Notes under the pieces: generated by a model
Told to the model about the DNA's origin: nothing
Databases searched by the model: none
What the model saw: only the letters and a program-made list of their open reading frames with translations
Made by a program: the position numbers and the translations under genes
NCBI RefSeq assembly: GCF_900155865.1
Contig: NZ_LT707006.1
Span: forward strand, 2,582,577-2,646,576
Origin: Bacteroides bouchesdurhonensis
Lineage (GTDB): Bacteria; Bacteroidota; Bacteroidia; Bacteroidales; Bacteroidaceae
Length of the DNA: 64,000 nucleotides
Reading direction: 5' to 3'
In this document: one piece after another, positions 34,445 to 42,250 of the stretch
How positions within the stretch are numbered: position 1 is the first letter of the stretch
Layout of the letters: the number at the start of each line of letters is the position of its first letter

Positions 34445-35542
34445 TTAAATAATAAAGTTAGGTAACAATAGGACCTCTTTTTCATGACTAACCTTAATAG
34501 ATATAACCTGGCTATCAGTTAGAGTACAGGACAACAAATCAGTTTCTCCGGAACCCAACAGCAGCACCTTCTCATTCAGTTCCTTTCTGGTATTTTTCTC
34601 CCAATCATATATCATAAACATCCCTCTTTGGAATAATTCAGAACCATTCTTGTTGTTTGTCAGGTTTAAGCCTCTCTCGTCAAGTCTTACAGACCAGTCA
34701 GAGCCATAGTCTCTGAAGGTATATGTAGTACCATAGCTTACCGTTTCTTTTCCTATCAGTCTACCAACAAGAATATCTACATTCGTATAAGGATTGCGTT
34801 TATAAATCGGTTCATCGGTTTTTGAGTCACTTTCCGTTCTCAACCGACATGCATTGATCATGCCTTTCAGTAATTTGTCCTTAACCAGCGGAAAGGTAGA
34901 AACTGATGATTTGCTTTCCATCCAGTATCCGTGTTTCCTCGCATATCCGTTGATACATTTCTTACCGTCACAATCCTTATCAGGATTCTTACCAGTACCA
35001 CATTCGTATATCTGCTTTTTGCCTTTTATTCTCTCGCCGCATTCCGTTGCTTCAAAACCGTAATACAGGTACTCAAAATGAAGCAGCAAATAATATTCAA
35101 AACTACGACTTGAAAAAGCAATATTTACCTTTTTGCCATCTATTATCTTATTGGCTTCGGCCATGCCTTCCTCATGTTTAGGATGTTCGTCCTTATCATA
35201 TACTGCCCAAGATTCATCCACTCCTTCAGACATGATTTTTCTTGCATACAACACCCATTTTAATGGTGGAACACCGGTTATAACTTCATCTTCAGCAACA
35301 TCTTTCTGTCCACCTGACTTGACTTTACGTTTCTTCCCTTTATAGCTTCCTCTGGAAGAATCCGCTTCAGCATCTTCAACCGGTATATTAGGCTGAGGAA
35401 TTGTACGTACATCAAAATCCTTGCTGTCACCATAAAACTGGTCACACAAGTCTGTAAAGAATAATGGTTCGGTCTTATCGCCTTCACACACTATTCTTAT
35501 GACATACTTACTATGACGTTTATTTTCACTCGTTCTTGCCAT
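34445..35542 (-). CDS. RloB-like protein, partner of AAA ATPase (AbiL-like system)
   Basis: A 365-residue protein of the RloB group: YVIRIVCEGDKTEPLFFTDL at residues 13-32 is the typical start, in which the Glu is part of a TOPRIM-like metal site. A later SSRSFEYYLLLHFEY block (near 150) fits the second part of that fold. RloB-type effectors occur beside ABC-like ATPases in the AbiL abortive-infection system. The first 17 bases overlap the end of the ATPase gene, so both are co-translated. This example has a long insertion (about 50-115) and a C-terminal domain not seen in the smallest RloB proteins. Confidence 0.85.
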   Translation of the reverse strand: MARTSENKRHSKYVIRIVCEGDKTEPLFFTDLCDQFYGDSKDFDVRTIPQPNIPVEDAEADSSRGSYKGKKRKVKSGGQKDVAEDEVITGVPPLKWVLYARKIMSEGVDESWAVYDKDEHPKHEEGMAEANKIIDGKKVNIAFSSRSFEYYLLLHFEYLYYGFEATECGERIKGKKQIYECGTGKNPDKDCDGKKCINGYARKHGYWMESKSSVSTFPLVKDKLLKGMINACRLRTESDSKTDEPIYKRNPYTNVDILVGRLIGKETVSYGTTYTFRDYGSDWSVRLDERGLNLTNNKNGSELFQRGMFMIYDWEKNTRKELNEKVLLLGSGETDLLSCTLTDSQVISIKVSHEKEVLLLPNFII

Positions 35543-36773
35543 AGTCTACAAACAGTTTCTCCAGTGGTTTTAATGAAGGAACACCTCCAAATTTATTATT
35601 CAAATACCATTTGGCAAACAATGTATCCTCTCTTACGTCCTCAAAATCGGAAAGAGAGAATATCTCTGATACTCCCTGCCCATTCTTTTCCGTAAACCAT
35701 ACCTGGTCTTTACGGATAGTATTCTGGTCAAGCAGATTCACATCATGGGTTGTAAAAATCAATTGGGCATTATTCCTGTTTATTCTTTCATTTCTGAAAA
35801 TGTCCACAATAAGCTGTGTTATGTAGGAATGTAGCCCGGAATCCATTTCATCTATAAAAAACGGACTTCCATTCTGCAGTGCCTGTAATATATAACAGCC
35901 TATAAGGAAAAGTGATCTTGTACCAAAAGATTCTTCTTTTAAAGGCAAATCTGCTATTTTGCCCAAATCCTCACCATCATTATATAGACCATGCAGGCTT
36001 GTAACTTCAACGCCATCACTGCGCTTTTCCAGCTGGAAACCGGTCATACCAGTATCCGCAAATGCCAGAAATTCAGCAAGCAGTTTCTTGTTTTCAGGTC
36101 GTGAATAAAGCCATCTGACCATTTCCTTATCTTCACCCAACATGGTATCTTCATGATAACCGTTGGAAACAATCATATCTGCCAGATATTTTGCGGCATT
36201 TGTTATCGGTTCGCATGGTGTATCCTTCAGGAACTTGGAAATCAGCAACTGGTTCTTGAACACATTGAAAGGCTTTGAAGAAGAAAGGCTTGATCCGAAT
36301 TTAATAGTATCTGATTCTTTATCTTCTGAAAGCAAAGTGCGTTCATAAAGTTGTGTCTGTTTACCGTTTGGATAATAAATCAGCGACTCTGACTCTATCT
36401 GCAATCTGGTAAAACTGACTTCATATTTATATCTGATTCTCTGAGTTATAAACTCCATTGAAAAACCTATTGGTGCATCAGCCGTAGTATTGTCAAATTT
36501 GAACGGCTGATACAATGGAATATCATCACCAACCCTGTTGTCAAGATTGTGAACCCATCGTCTGAACCTATATAAAAACTTTATGATATTAGTCTTACCT
36601 GAAGCATTTGCTCCATAAATCAAAGAGATTTTCAAAGCCTTCTTTAATCCTTCTGCATTGGTCTCAACTTCACATATATTATCAACCTTAGCCTTTGAAG
36701 AGGTCGGCTCTGTCGTAAAGGAACATACATCCTTAAATGAACGGTAATTCTTAATTTCTAAATTTAATATCAT
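35526..36773 (-). CDS. AAA/ABC-type ATPase, RloA/AbiLi-like
   Basis: A 415-residue ATPase of the SMC/RecF-like (AAA_15/AAA_21) group. I start at 36773, where the typical N-terminus MILNLEIKNYRSFKD begins; the longer frame would add a basic, unlikely leader. Walker A is YGANASGKTNI (about 55), Walker B is FFIDEMDSGLHSY (about 305) and the H-loop FTTHDVNLLD is near 345. With RloB it forms an AbiL-like pair, expected to kill or arrest the host when phage interferes. A complete promoter stands in front of it, separating it from the primase gene upstream. Confidence 0.87.
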   Translation of the reverse strand: MILNLEIKNYRSFKDVCSFTTEPTSSKAKVDNICEVETNAEGLKKALKISLIYGANASGKTNIIKFLYRFRRWVHNLDNRVGDDIPLYQPFKFDNTTADAPIGFSMEFITQRIRYKYEVSFTRLQIESESLIYYPNGKQTQLYERTLLSEDKESDTIKFGSSLSSSKPFNVFKNQLLISKFLKDTPCEPITNAAKYLADMIVSNGYHEDTMLGEDKEMVRWLYSRPENKKLLAEFLAFADTGMTGFQLEKRSDGVEVTSLHGLYNDGEDLGKIADLPLKEESFGTRSLFLIGCYILQALQNGSPFFIDEMDSGLHSYITQLIVDIFRNERINRNNAQLIFTTHDVNLLDQNTIRKDQVWFTEKNGQGVSEIFSLSDFEDVREDTLFAKWYLNNKFGGVPSLKPLEKLFVDYGKNE

Positions 36774-36791
36774 ATTCTTGCATCTTTTCCA

Positions 36792-36822
36792 CAAAAATAG
36801 CCTTTTAAATTTTCTATTCAAA
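36792..36822 (-). promoter_or_regulatory. Promoter of the AbiL-like pair
   Basis: On the minus strand, TTTG (36819-36822), a 19-base spacer and TATTTTTG (36792-36799) form an excellent Bacteroidetes promoter. Transcription would begin near 36785, giving a 12-base leader before the ATG at 36773. This supports the start chosen for the ATPase gene. Confidence 0.7.
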
Positions 36823-36912
36823 GTTTTTTCTTCGTTTTTTGCGCTTTTTCTTCGCAATTTCAGTTTTAAATTCTTATCCATGGATTTCATTGAGTCTTTT
36901 AAGATGAGTTTA

Positions 36913-39900
36913 TTAAAAAGGCAGTTCATTCTGTTTGAGCTGTTGCAGGTTTATGACATTGCTTTCCGCTGGAATTTCCTCCTGGTTTTCTGCTACAACC
37001 TCAGTTTCAAGATCCAGTCCGAAAGTCTCTTTCAGCTGGAGATAATCAAAGCACAATGCCTTTGGTCGGTTTACCTTTACCTTCTTAACCTGCTCTCCAT
37101 TCACAATGTCGATGGTATAGTCAGGAAGTCCGCTTGGCAGAAGTATGGTGAATCTGTCCTGTTTCAGTCCCAGATATGAAGCATGGGATTTCAGGTACGA
37201 CATGATGGTGGACCAGTTCGAGCGGTTGGAGGTGGAACCTGCATTCCGGCTGTTGAACAGTGATGCTACGGCTGCTGTGTTCAGATAGAGAATCGGACGT
37301 GCCTCCTTAAATTCTATATCTTCTTTTACAGACAATGGGCGGAAGGATTTCATATACCTTATACGGTAATGTGCCTTCTCAATACATTTCCCTGAAGTCT
37401 GGAATCCCTGAAGCATACTCCAGAAGTCCGCTATTTCCGAACTTTCCTGAGCCAGTTCATTCTGATTGCGTATTCCCCTGACTGCCGTATCAAACAATTC
37501 TGCATAGCTGAAAGGCACGTCAATTACTGTCTCCAGCGTTCTGAAGGTGGCCAATGGAATAACCCAGTTTCCGAATATACGGTCATGGATGGTTTCATTC
37601 TCCAGTTTTGCAGCCAACTCACGCTTTGTTATGGAATATATTTCCGGAAAGTTCTTCTCAAACAGTTCCCGGCGTCCCAGTATCTCCAGGGTGAGGTGGG
37701 TTAGTCCCATGTTGCAGACTGATACAAGGTCTTCATAGGCCCTTTTCTCATTCTGGTTGAATGATGTCTTTGAAAAGGCAAGGAAGATGACACGGGTATA
37801 GAGTGCCATATCCTGGGTAGGCTTGTCCTGGCCGCAAAGGGCTACACCTGTTGTGACAATGGTCTGTGCTGCCATCCCGTCTGTATTCGTATTCTTCTTG
37901 GTCTGGCCGCCACCGCCCCAGAGTCCTTTCAGATAGGCTATCTTGCGGATGTCAAGGTCATTCTTGTATTCATCCAGTACGGCAAGGGTGTTGACGGCCT
38001 GTGATACACGGTCGTTCATGGCCGGTACGGAAGTTACTCCGAGATTGGGCGGATCTACTCCGTGCAGGAAGAAAGACTGGAGGGAAGTAGCCAGGGTTGT
38101 CTTACCGGTTCCTTTCTCACCGAAAAGGTTCAGGATGGGAAAGTGGCGGGTACGTCTGAATATGATGTCACGGAAGAGTGTGGCAAGCAGGTAACAGAAG
38201 GCTACGCTTGCATTCTCACCGAATACTTCCATCAGTCTTTTTACGTAATCATACAGCTTTATTCCGTTGCGGTTCTCATGTACCATAAGTCTCTCAAACT
38301 GGAATATCTCCGGGTTGTTGAGATATATTTTTGAAGTGGCCGGTATAAAGAAGGCCTTGCCGTTTATACTACGGACTATACCCAAATCATCAACGGTATT
38401 GAATGTACCTGCAAAAAATATTCCGTTACCGAAAACAAAGAATCCTTCAGCTGCATTCCAGCCGAGCTTTCTGATACGTTCTGCCGTATCGGTCTTTGAA
38501 TACAGGTATTCCTTTACACGGTTGAGTTTGTCTATCTTGGCCAGCCATACATAATTGCCCAGTGAGCCTACCTTCTGCTGGAAGTTGCTCAGCGAGCAGA
38601 GTTCCGACTCCTTCAGTTCTATGACCCTGCATACATTGTACATATTCCTCATGCGGAAGATTCTGGTTCCGTTTATCTCATCCTCGATATGGAATAGCGG
38701 TTCCATGATGAAGTTGGAGATTCTTGACGGTTCATCATCATCTTCACCGATGGAGTAGTAACAGTTTTCCCTGACGAACAGACCGAACTGGCGCAGCAGT
38801 TCAGCTTCACGCTGCATCTCGTTCATGGCCGCAGGTTTGTCGTTCCTTCTCCTGGCTTCCCCACGTGCCTGTGTAACGGCATCACGCCATAGCTTTACCT
38901 TGCCGTGCAGTCTGGAGAGCTGTTCTATGCACTGGTCATACACAAGCTGGTCTTTTATATAGCGCAACAGGTCTGCTATTTCCGCAACACACTTTCTTTC
39001 CTCTACCATGGAACCGGCTACCAGGAAACGTTTCTGTGCCAGCCAGATGATAAAATGTTTTTCCGGCAGTGAAGTATAGTCCTCCCTGCTGCGGATATAG
39101 CTGTCGGCATCATTCTTGGTATATTGTACTTCTCCTTCTGTCTCGGATGGTATTTCAGCGAAAGGAAGTTCTCTTACTGTCACATGGAATCCTTTTCTTA
39201 TGGCTGCAGCCCCGTTGGTCATCACCGCTTCAAATCCCGGTCCGTATGGCTTGCCTTCCGCAATATCTGAATCAGGAATGAAACAGAGTGAGGATACATA
39301 CTTCTTCAGCTGCTCAAACTGGCTGTCACTCCAGGCTGTTCCAAGTGACGCTACTGTATTGTCGTATCCAATTGACTGCATTCTAAGGACATCAGGAGCA
39401 CCTTCCACAATGATATAATAGTCGGCATCACGCAGTCTGGCGGCACGGTCAATACCGAATACTGTTTCCCCCTTGGAGTAAATCATGCTTGTTACCGAGT
39501 TGATATACTTGGGAGCTTTCCTGTTGTCTCCGATGTATCTGGCCGTATAGGCAATGATGCGTCCCCATCTGTTTCTTATGGGAATCATGATACGCTGGCG
39601 GAACATGGCGTATGTGTTGCCGTCCTCACCACGCTTGAACATGCCGAGTTCATACAGCAGTTCTTCGTTCAAAGCCTTGCTTCTGCAGAAATCCATAAAG
39701 GCCTGACCGTCCTTCGGTGCATATCCTATTCCGGCAAAGGCACAGAACTCCTCATGCCATCTGCTGTATGCATAGGCCCTGGCATCAAGGCTCTCTTCCT
39801 TGTCTGTTGCCCTGAGACATTGAAGGAAGAAGGTCTGAACTGTATCGAGAACTGTCAGAAGTGATTCCCGGTGTCTGGCTTCAGCCATCTGTTCCTCACT

Positions 39901-40200
39901 GCGCTCTTCACTGATGTATTCTACCGGAATATTATGGTTTTTGGCAATAAATTCCACAGCGGAACTGAAGGAAAGATTTTCCTTTTCCATTGTAAACGTA
40001 ATGGAATCACCGCCACGGTTACAACTGAAACAGTGGAAGAGATTCTTGCTGGGAGTGACAGCAAAGGAACCAGTCTTTTCGGAATGAAAAGGACAAAGTC
40101 CCATCAGGGTTAAGCCTTTTCTGGACAGTCTGACATAAGGACTGAGTACGTCTTCTATGGCAAGTTCCCTTACTTTCCGTATGGTTGTTTCGCTTATCAT
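36913..40200 (-). CDS. Large primase-like protein with CHC2 zinc finger, TOPRIM and P-loop domains
   Basis: A 1095-residue protein that probably makes primers for replication of the element or of transferred single strands. The N-terminus has a DnaG-type CHC2 zinc finger (CPFHSEKTGSFAV, then HCFSCNRGGD), followed by the primase catalytic core (AYSRWHEEFCAFAGIGYAPKD-like region; MIPIRNRWGRIIAYTARYIG) and a TOPRIM domain (YYIIVEGAPDVLRMQ; LCFIPDSDIAEG). The C-terminal half carries a helicase-type P loop (FGEKGTGKTTLA) and Walker B-like LAVLDEYKND, as in primase-helicases. The start at 40200 forms an ATGA overlap with the upstream HTH gene, so translation is coupled. Confidence 0.88.
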   Translation of the reverse strand: MISETTIRKVRELAIEDVLSPYVRLSRKGLTLMGLCPFHSEKTGSFAVTPSKNLFHCFSCNRGGDSITFTMEKENLSFSSAVEFIAKNHNIPVEYISEERSEEQMAEARHRESLLTVLDTVQTFFLQCLRATDKEESLDARAYAYSRWHEEFCAFAGIGYAPKDGQAFMDFCRSKALNEELLYELGMFKRGEDGNTYAMFRQRIMIPIRNRWGRIIAYTARYIGDNRKAPKYINSVTSMIYSKGETVFGIDRAARLRDADYYIIVEGAPDVLRMQSIGYDNTVASLGTAWSDSQFEQLKKYVSSLCFIPDSDIAEGKPYGPGFEAVMTNGAAAIRKGFHVTVRELPFAEIPSETEGEVQYTKNDADSYIRSREDYTSLPEKHFIIWLAQKRFLVAGSMVEERKCVAEIADLLRYIKDQLVYDQCIEQLSRLHGKVKLWRDAVTQARGEARRRNDKPAAMNEMQREAELLRQFGLFVRENCYYSIGEDDDEPSRISNFIMEPLFHIEDEINGTRIFRMRNMYNVCRVIELKESELCSLSNFQQKVGSLGNYVWLAKIDKLNRVKEYLYSKTDTAERIRKLGWNAAEGFFVFGNGIFFAGTFNTVDDLGIVRSINGKAFFIPATSKIYLNNPEIFQFERLMVHENRNGIKLYDYVKRLMEVFGENASVAFCYLLATLFRDIIFRRTRHFPILNLFGEKGTGKTTLATSLQSFFLHGVDPPNLGVTSVPAMNDRVSQAVNTLAVLDEYKNDLDIRKIAYLKGLWGGGGQTKKNTNTDGMAAQTIVTTGVALCGQDKPTQDMALYTRVIFLAFSKTSFNQNEKRAYEDLVSVCNMGLTHLTLEILGRRELFEKNFPEIYSITKRELAAKLENETIHDRIFGNWVIPLATFRTLETVIDVPFSYAELFDTAVRGIRNQNELAQESSEIADFWSMLQGFQTSGKCIEKAHYRIRYMKSFRPLSVKEDIEFKEARPILYLNTAAVASLFNSRNAGSTSNRSNWSTIMSYLKSHASYLGLKQDRFTILLPSGLPDYTIDIVNGEQVKKVKVNRPKALCFDYLQLKETFGLDLETEVVAENQEEIPAESNVINLQQLKQNELPF

Positions 40201-40400
40201 AACGTACTGAGCAGGTTCCAACAATCGATTATTGACTGGCCGGAGTATTTCGGACGGCTGACATTATTAGGATTGAGCGGTTGGATATACCCGTTTTCTC
40301 TGTATTTTTTGAGTGTCTTGTTGCTGATACCGAGTTCAGCACAGGTGCGCTTGACTGAATAGACACCGTTTGGATCGCACGCTGGTCTGATTTCTTTCAT
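40197..40400 (-). CDS. Small helix-turn-helix (MerR/excisionase-like) protein
   Basis: A 67-residue DNA-binding protein with the motif YSVKRTCAELGISNKTLKKY at residues 14-33, followed by the short wing NGYIQPLNPN. Such proteins act as excisionase or as repressors. The stop overlaps the start of the primase gene by four bases, implying that it controls or is co-expressed with the primase. Confidence 0.78.
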   Translation of the reverse strand: MKEIRPACDPNGVYSVKRTCAELGISNKTLKKYRENGYIQPLNPNNVSRPKYSGQSIIDCWNLLSTL

Positions 40401-40586
40401 TATTATAAAATCATTATGAATGTGCGATACAAATATCTGTCCGGCTTTATTGTTAAGCTGGTGAACAAAGGTTACTGACGCACATTCCTGTACCTACTAT
40501 AATTGCTTTCTTTATATTTCATAGAGTATCACGGCTAAACTAAACAAATAAAGTTTATCAATATTAGAGTATTAGCCATAATATGT

Positions 40587-40904
40587 TTACCACTTATCTT
40601 TCTTGACCGGTTTTTCTGCCTGTTTCGGCTGACTTTCATCAAAATAGTCCTGGGTGGTTCGCTGCAAGAGCCTGAGGTCTGCCGTGCGGTATTCCACCTT
40701 ACCGGGTCTTTTATAGGTGACCACCTTTCCCTGACGTTTCCATCGTTCTACATTCCTGCGGCCAAAAAGTTCGTAAGCCTTCCTCTGGCTGATGAATTCA
40801 GGATCATCCTTGTCGGCTTTCAATTGCCTGACAATTCTGGAGGAGAGGTCATTCAGGAATGTTTCGTATGGTATAAGATGGTCCAGAAACTGTAATATCT
40901 TCAT
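40587..40904 (-). CDS. Small DNA-binding-like ICE protein
   Basis: A 105-residue basic protein. The central part (FISQRKAYELFGRRNVERWKRQGKV) resembles the helix-turn-helix of excisionase-type proteins, and the last 25 residues are Lys/Gln-rich. Not assigned to a family with certainty. It shares strand and composition with the genes on both sides; a gap of 186 bases with no supported gene lies between it and the next HTH gene. Confidence 0.68.
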   Translation of the reverse strand: MKILQFLDHLIPYETFLNDLSSRIVRQLKADKDDPEFISQRKAYELFGRRNVERWKRQGKVVTYKRPGKVEYRTADLRLLQRTTQDYFDESQPKQAEKPVKKDKW

Positions 40905-40922
40905 ATAAACCTGATTTGGTTT

Positions 40923-41114
40923 CTATACTGTTCGTTTGACCGTAATGGTATGGTTTTCCCTGTCAGTCCTGGTCTTGAACTGACGGTTGTAGATGGCACC
41001 AAGCTCTGAGGCCTGTGTACGGACGCTTTTCAAACGTGAAATGGGGAATGAAACGGATTCACCTACTTCAAGGGCAACAAGTACCGGACGGATTTTTTCT
41101 AAGTTTTCAGACAT
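40923..41114 (-). CDS. Hypothetical small protein
   Basis: A 63-residue protein with two short halves: a LEVGESVSFPISRLKSVRTQ stretch and a strand-rich end (RQFKTRTDRENHTITVKRTV). Proteins of this size and pattern precede the excisionase-like genes in many Bacteroidetes ICEs. I do not know the function. It is 18 bases ahead of the 40587-40904 gene and divergent from the XRE gene at 41259. Confidence 0.68.
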   Translation of the reverse strand: MSENLEKIRPVLVALEVGESVSFPISRLKSVRTQASELGAIYNRQFKTRTDRENHTITVKRTV

Positions 41115-41119
41115 AATTG

Positions 41120-41150
41120 TTGGATGTTTAATATTTAATGTTTAACTTTG
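41120..41150 (+). promoter_or_regulatory. Promoter facing the XRE/coiled-coil gene
   Basis: TTG (41120-41122), a 20-base spacer and TAACTTTG (41143-41150) match the phylum's promoter. Transcription would start near 41157, about 100 bases before the gene. The AT-rich leader has TTTAATATTTAATGTTTAA-like repeats. Confidence 0.6.
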
Positions 41151-41258
41151 TATTCATCAAATGAATAGGTTATACCACAAAGTAACATAAAATGGTTTAT
41201 ATAACCAAATATTTGTTTGATGATTTATTGTTTAAGATGTATTTATTGAAGGAATCGC

Positions 41259-41711
41259 ATGGATAATGACATAAAACACGTGCATGTAGGTCAGGCTATC
41301 GACAAAAGACGCAACGAGCTTGGATTAAGCAAATCTGAGCTTGGGCGCAAAATAGGTGTACCGCAGCAGCACATAAACCGCATACTGGAAAGGGAGACAA
41401 TGGAAACGAACAGGCTTATTAAAGTCAGCGAAGCATTGGACTTCAATTTCTTTTCCCTTTTCTGTCCGAAACAACATCATATATCGGCACACCTTGCAGC
41501 CGTTTCATTGGATGGAAATGCAAATAATCTGATAGGTGATGCAGAACTGGCCGTACAGTTATCCAGCGAAAAGAAAGAAACAGAGAACCTGAGGGAAACA
41601 ATCAAGCTTCTGAAAGAGCAGATAGAGAGTCTGAACTCACAGATTTTACGTCTTGATTCAAACCTGAAGGATAAGGACGTGATTATTGAACTATTGAAAG
41701 ATAGGAAATAA
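41259..41711 (+). CDS. XRE-family regulator with coiled-coil tail
   Basis: A 150-residue protein. Residues 10-70 form an Xre-type helix-turn-helix (GQAIDKRRNELGLSKSELGR, then VPQQHINRILERETMETNRL). Residues about 105-150 form a coiled coil rich in Glu, Lys and Leu (KKETENLRETIKLLKEQIES), likely for dimerisation. Bacteroides elements often carry such proteins near their ends. It is divergent from the small minus-strand genes and is the last gene before the attachment-like repeats at 41.8 kb, so it may control the element's state. Confidence 0.85.
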   Translation: MDNDIKHVHVGQAIDKRRNELGLSKSELGRKIGVPQQHINRILERETMETNRLIKVSEALDFNFFSLFCPKQHHISAHLAAVSLDGNANNLIGDAELAVQLSSEKKETENLRETIKLLKEQIESLNSQILRLDSNLKDKDVIIELLKDRK

Positions 41712-41819
41712 ACAATACTGAAATTTAAATGAATGCGTCATCTCGTTACAGAGAGGTCAAATCATTCATCCTTAATATCTATTGCAACTGTTCCAAGCAT
41801 TGTATAGGATTGTATCAAG

Positions 41820-42034
41820 ATGCATACAGATTACATACACAAATATTGCATCTTATTGAAATACAGATATGTATTGGAGACGCGCAAGCTGCAGTTGAAG
41901 AATAATGCTTAAAAAGTAGCAGTTTTAGGAAAAAGTCATACCAAAGCGCATACACTTCACATACACCGGTAATGTAACCTATTGGGGAATAATCGTTTAT
42001 GAAAGTGGCTCAGGCTGCAATAGAGGAATAACAC
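41820..42034. repeat. Degenerate direct repeat with period 126 bases (attachment-like region)
   Basis: Two related stretches, about 41822-41905 and 41948-42031. Matching points are GCATACA(G/C)-x3-ACATACAC (41822-41840 and 41948-41966), TATTG, and GCTGCA(G/A)-T/A-GA(A/G)GAATAA (41888-41905 and 42014-42031); all are offset by 126 bases. No gene is present. Within each copy two CATACA(C/G) words start 11 bases apart. The region stands between the last ICE-1 gene and the integrase gene of ICE-2, as expected for an att or recombinase arm-site region. Confidence 0.7.
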
Positions 42035-42055
42035 TCTAATATAAACATTCTTAAT

Positions 42056-42098
42056 ATCAGGCTGTAATTCACTGCTTTAGCAGTAATTACAGCCTGAT
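42056..42098. terminator. Strong hairpin upstream of the integrase gene
   Basis: ATCAGGCTGTAATT (42056-42069) pairs perfectly with AATTACAGCCTGAT (42085-42098); an inner CTGC/GCAG pairing closes the loop. It is followed by TTTGCGC. It may insulate the integrase gene from transcription coming from ICE-1 or be part of the attachment site. Confidence 0.7.
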
Positions 42099-42116
42099 TT
42101 GCGCTTGGGCGGTTCG

Positions 42117-42124
42117 TACATTTG
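42117..42124 (+). promoter_or_regulatory. Candidate -7 box of the integrase gene
   Basis: TACATTTG matches TAnnTTTG; transcription would start near 42131, and the four GCTTACAC repeats would lie in the leader. The nearest TTTG (42098-42101) is 15 bases away, shorter than usual. The same bases (GTACATTTGA) also match nine of ten positions of the GTAnnTTTGC core known from CTnDOT-type sites, so the reading is ambiguous. Confidence 0.4.
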
Positions 42125-42155
42125 ACCGCAAAAAATGAGCCAAATGAACGTATTT

Positions 42156-42205
42156 GCTTACACTATGCTTACACCAAATTACCCGTTGCTTACACCTGCT
42201 TACAC
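42156..42205 (+). repeat. Four direct GCTTACAC repeats before the integrase gene
   Basis: GCTTACAC occurs at 42156, 42167, 42188 and 42198. Spacings of 11, 21 and 10 bases put all copies on the same face of the helix. They end 46 bases before the integrase start. They resemble recombinase arm-type sites and share the C(A/T)TACAC core with the repeats at 41.82 and 41.95 kb. Confidence 0.75.
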
Positions 42206-42250
42206 CAAGGAAAAAGTCTATTGCAGCAGTAAAATTAAAATTCAAAAAGT

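Noticed and set aside
42116-42125. GTACATTTGA as CTnDOT-type attachment core
   Set aside because: It matches 9 of 10 positions of GTAnnTTTGC, but the same bases form a -7 promoter box and the integrase is not of the IntDOT type, so I keep it only as a possibility.
41712-42250. tRNA gene as integration target
   Set aside because: No cloverleaf, anticodon arm or CCA-like end could be found here, nor elsewhere in the window.
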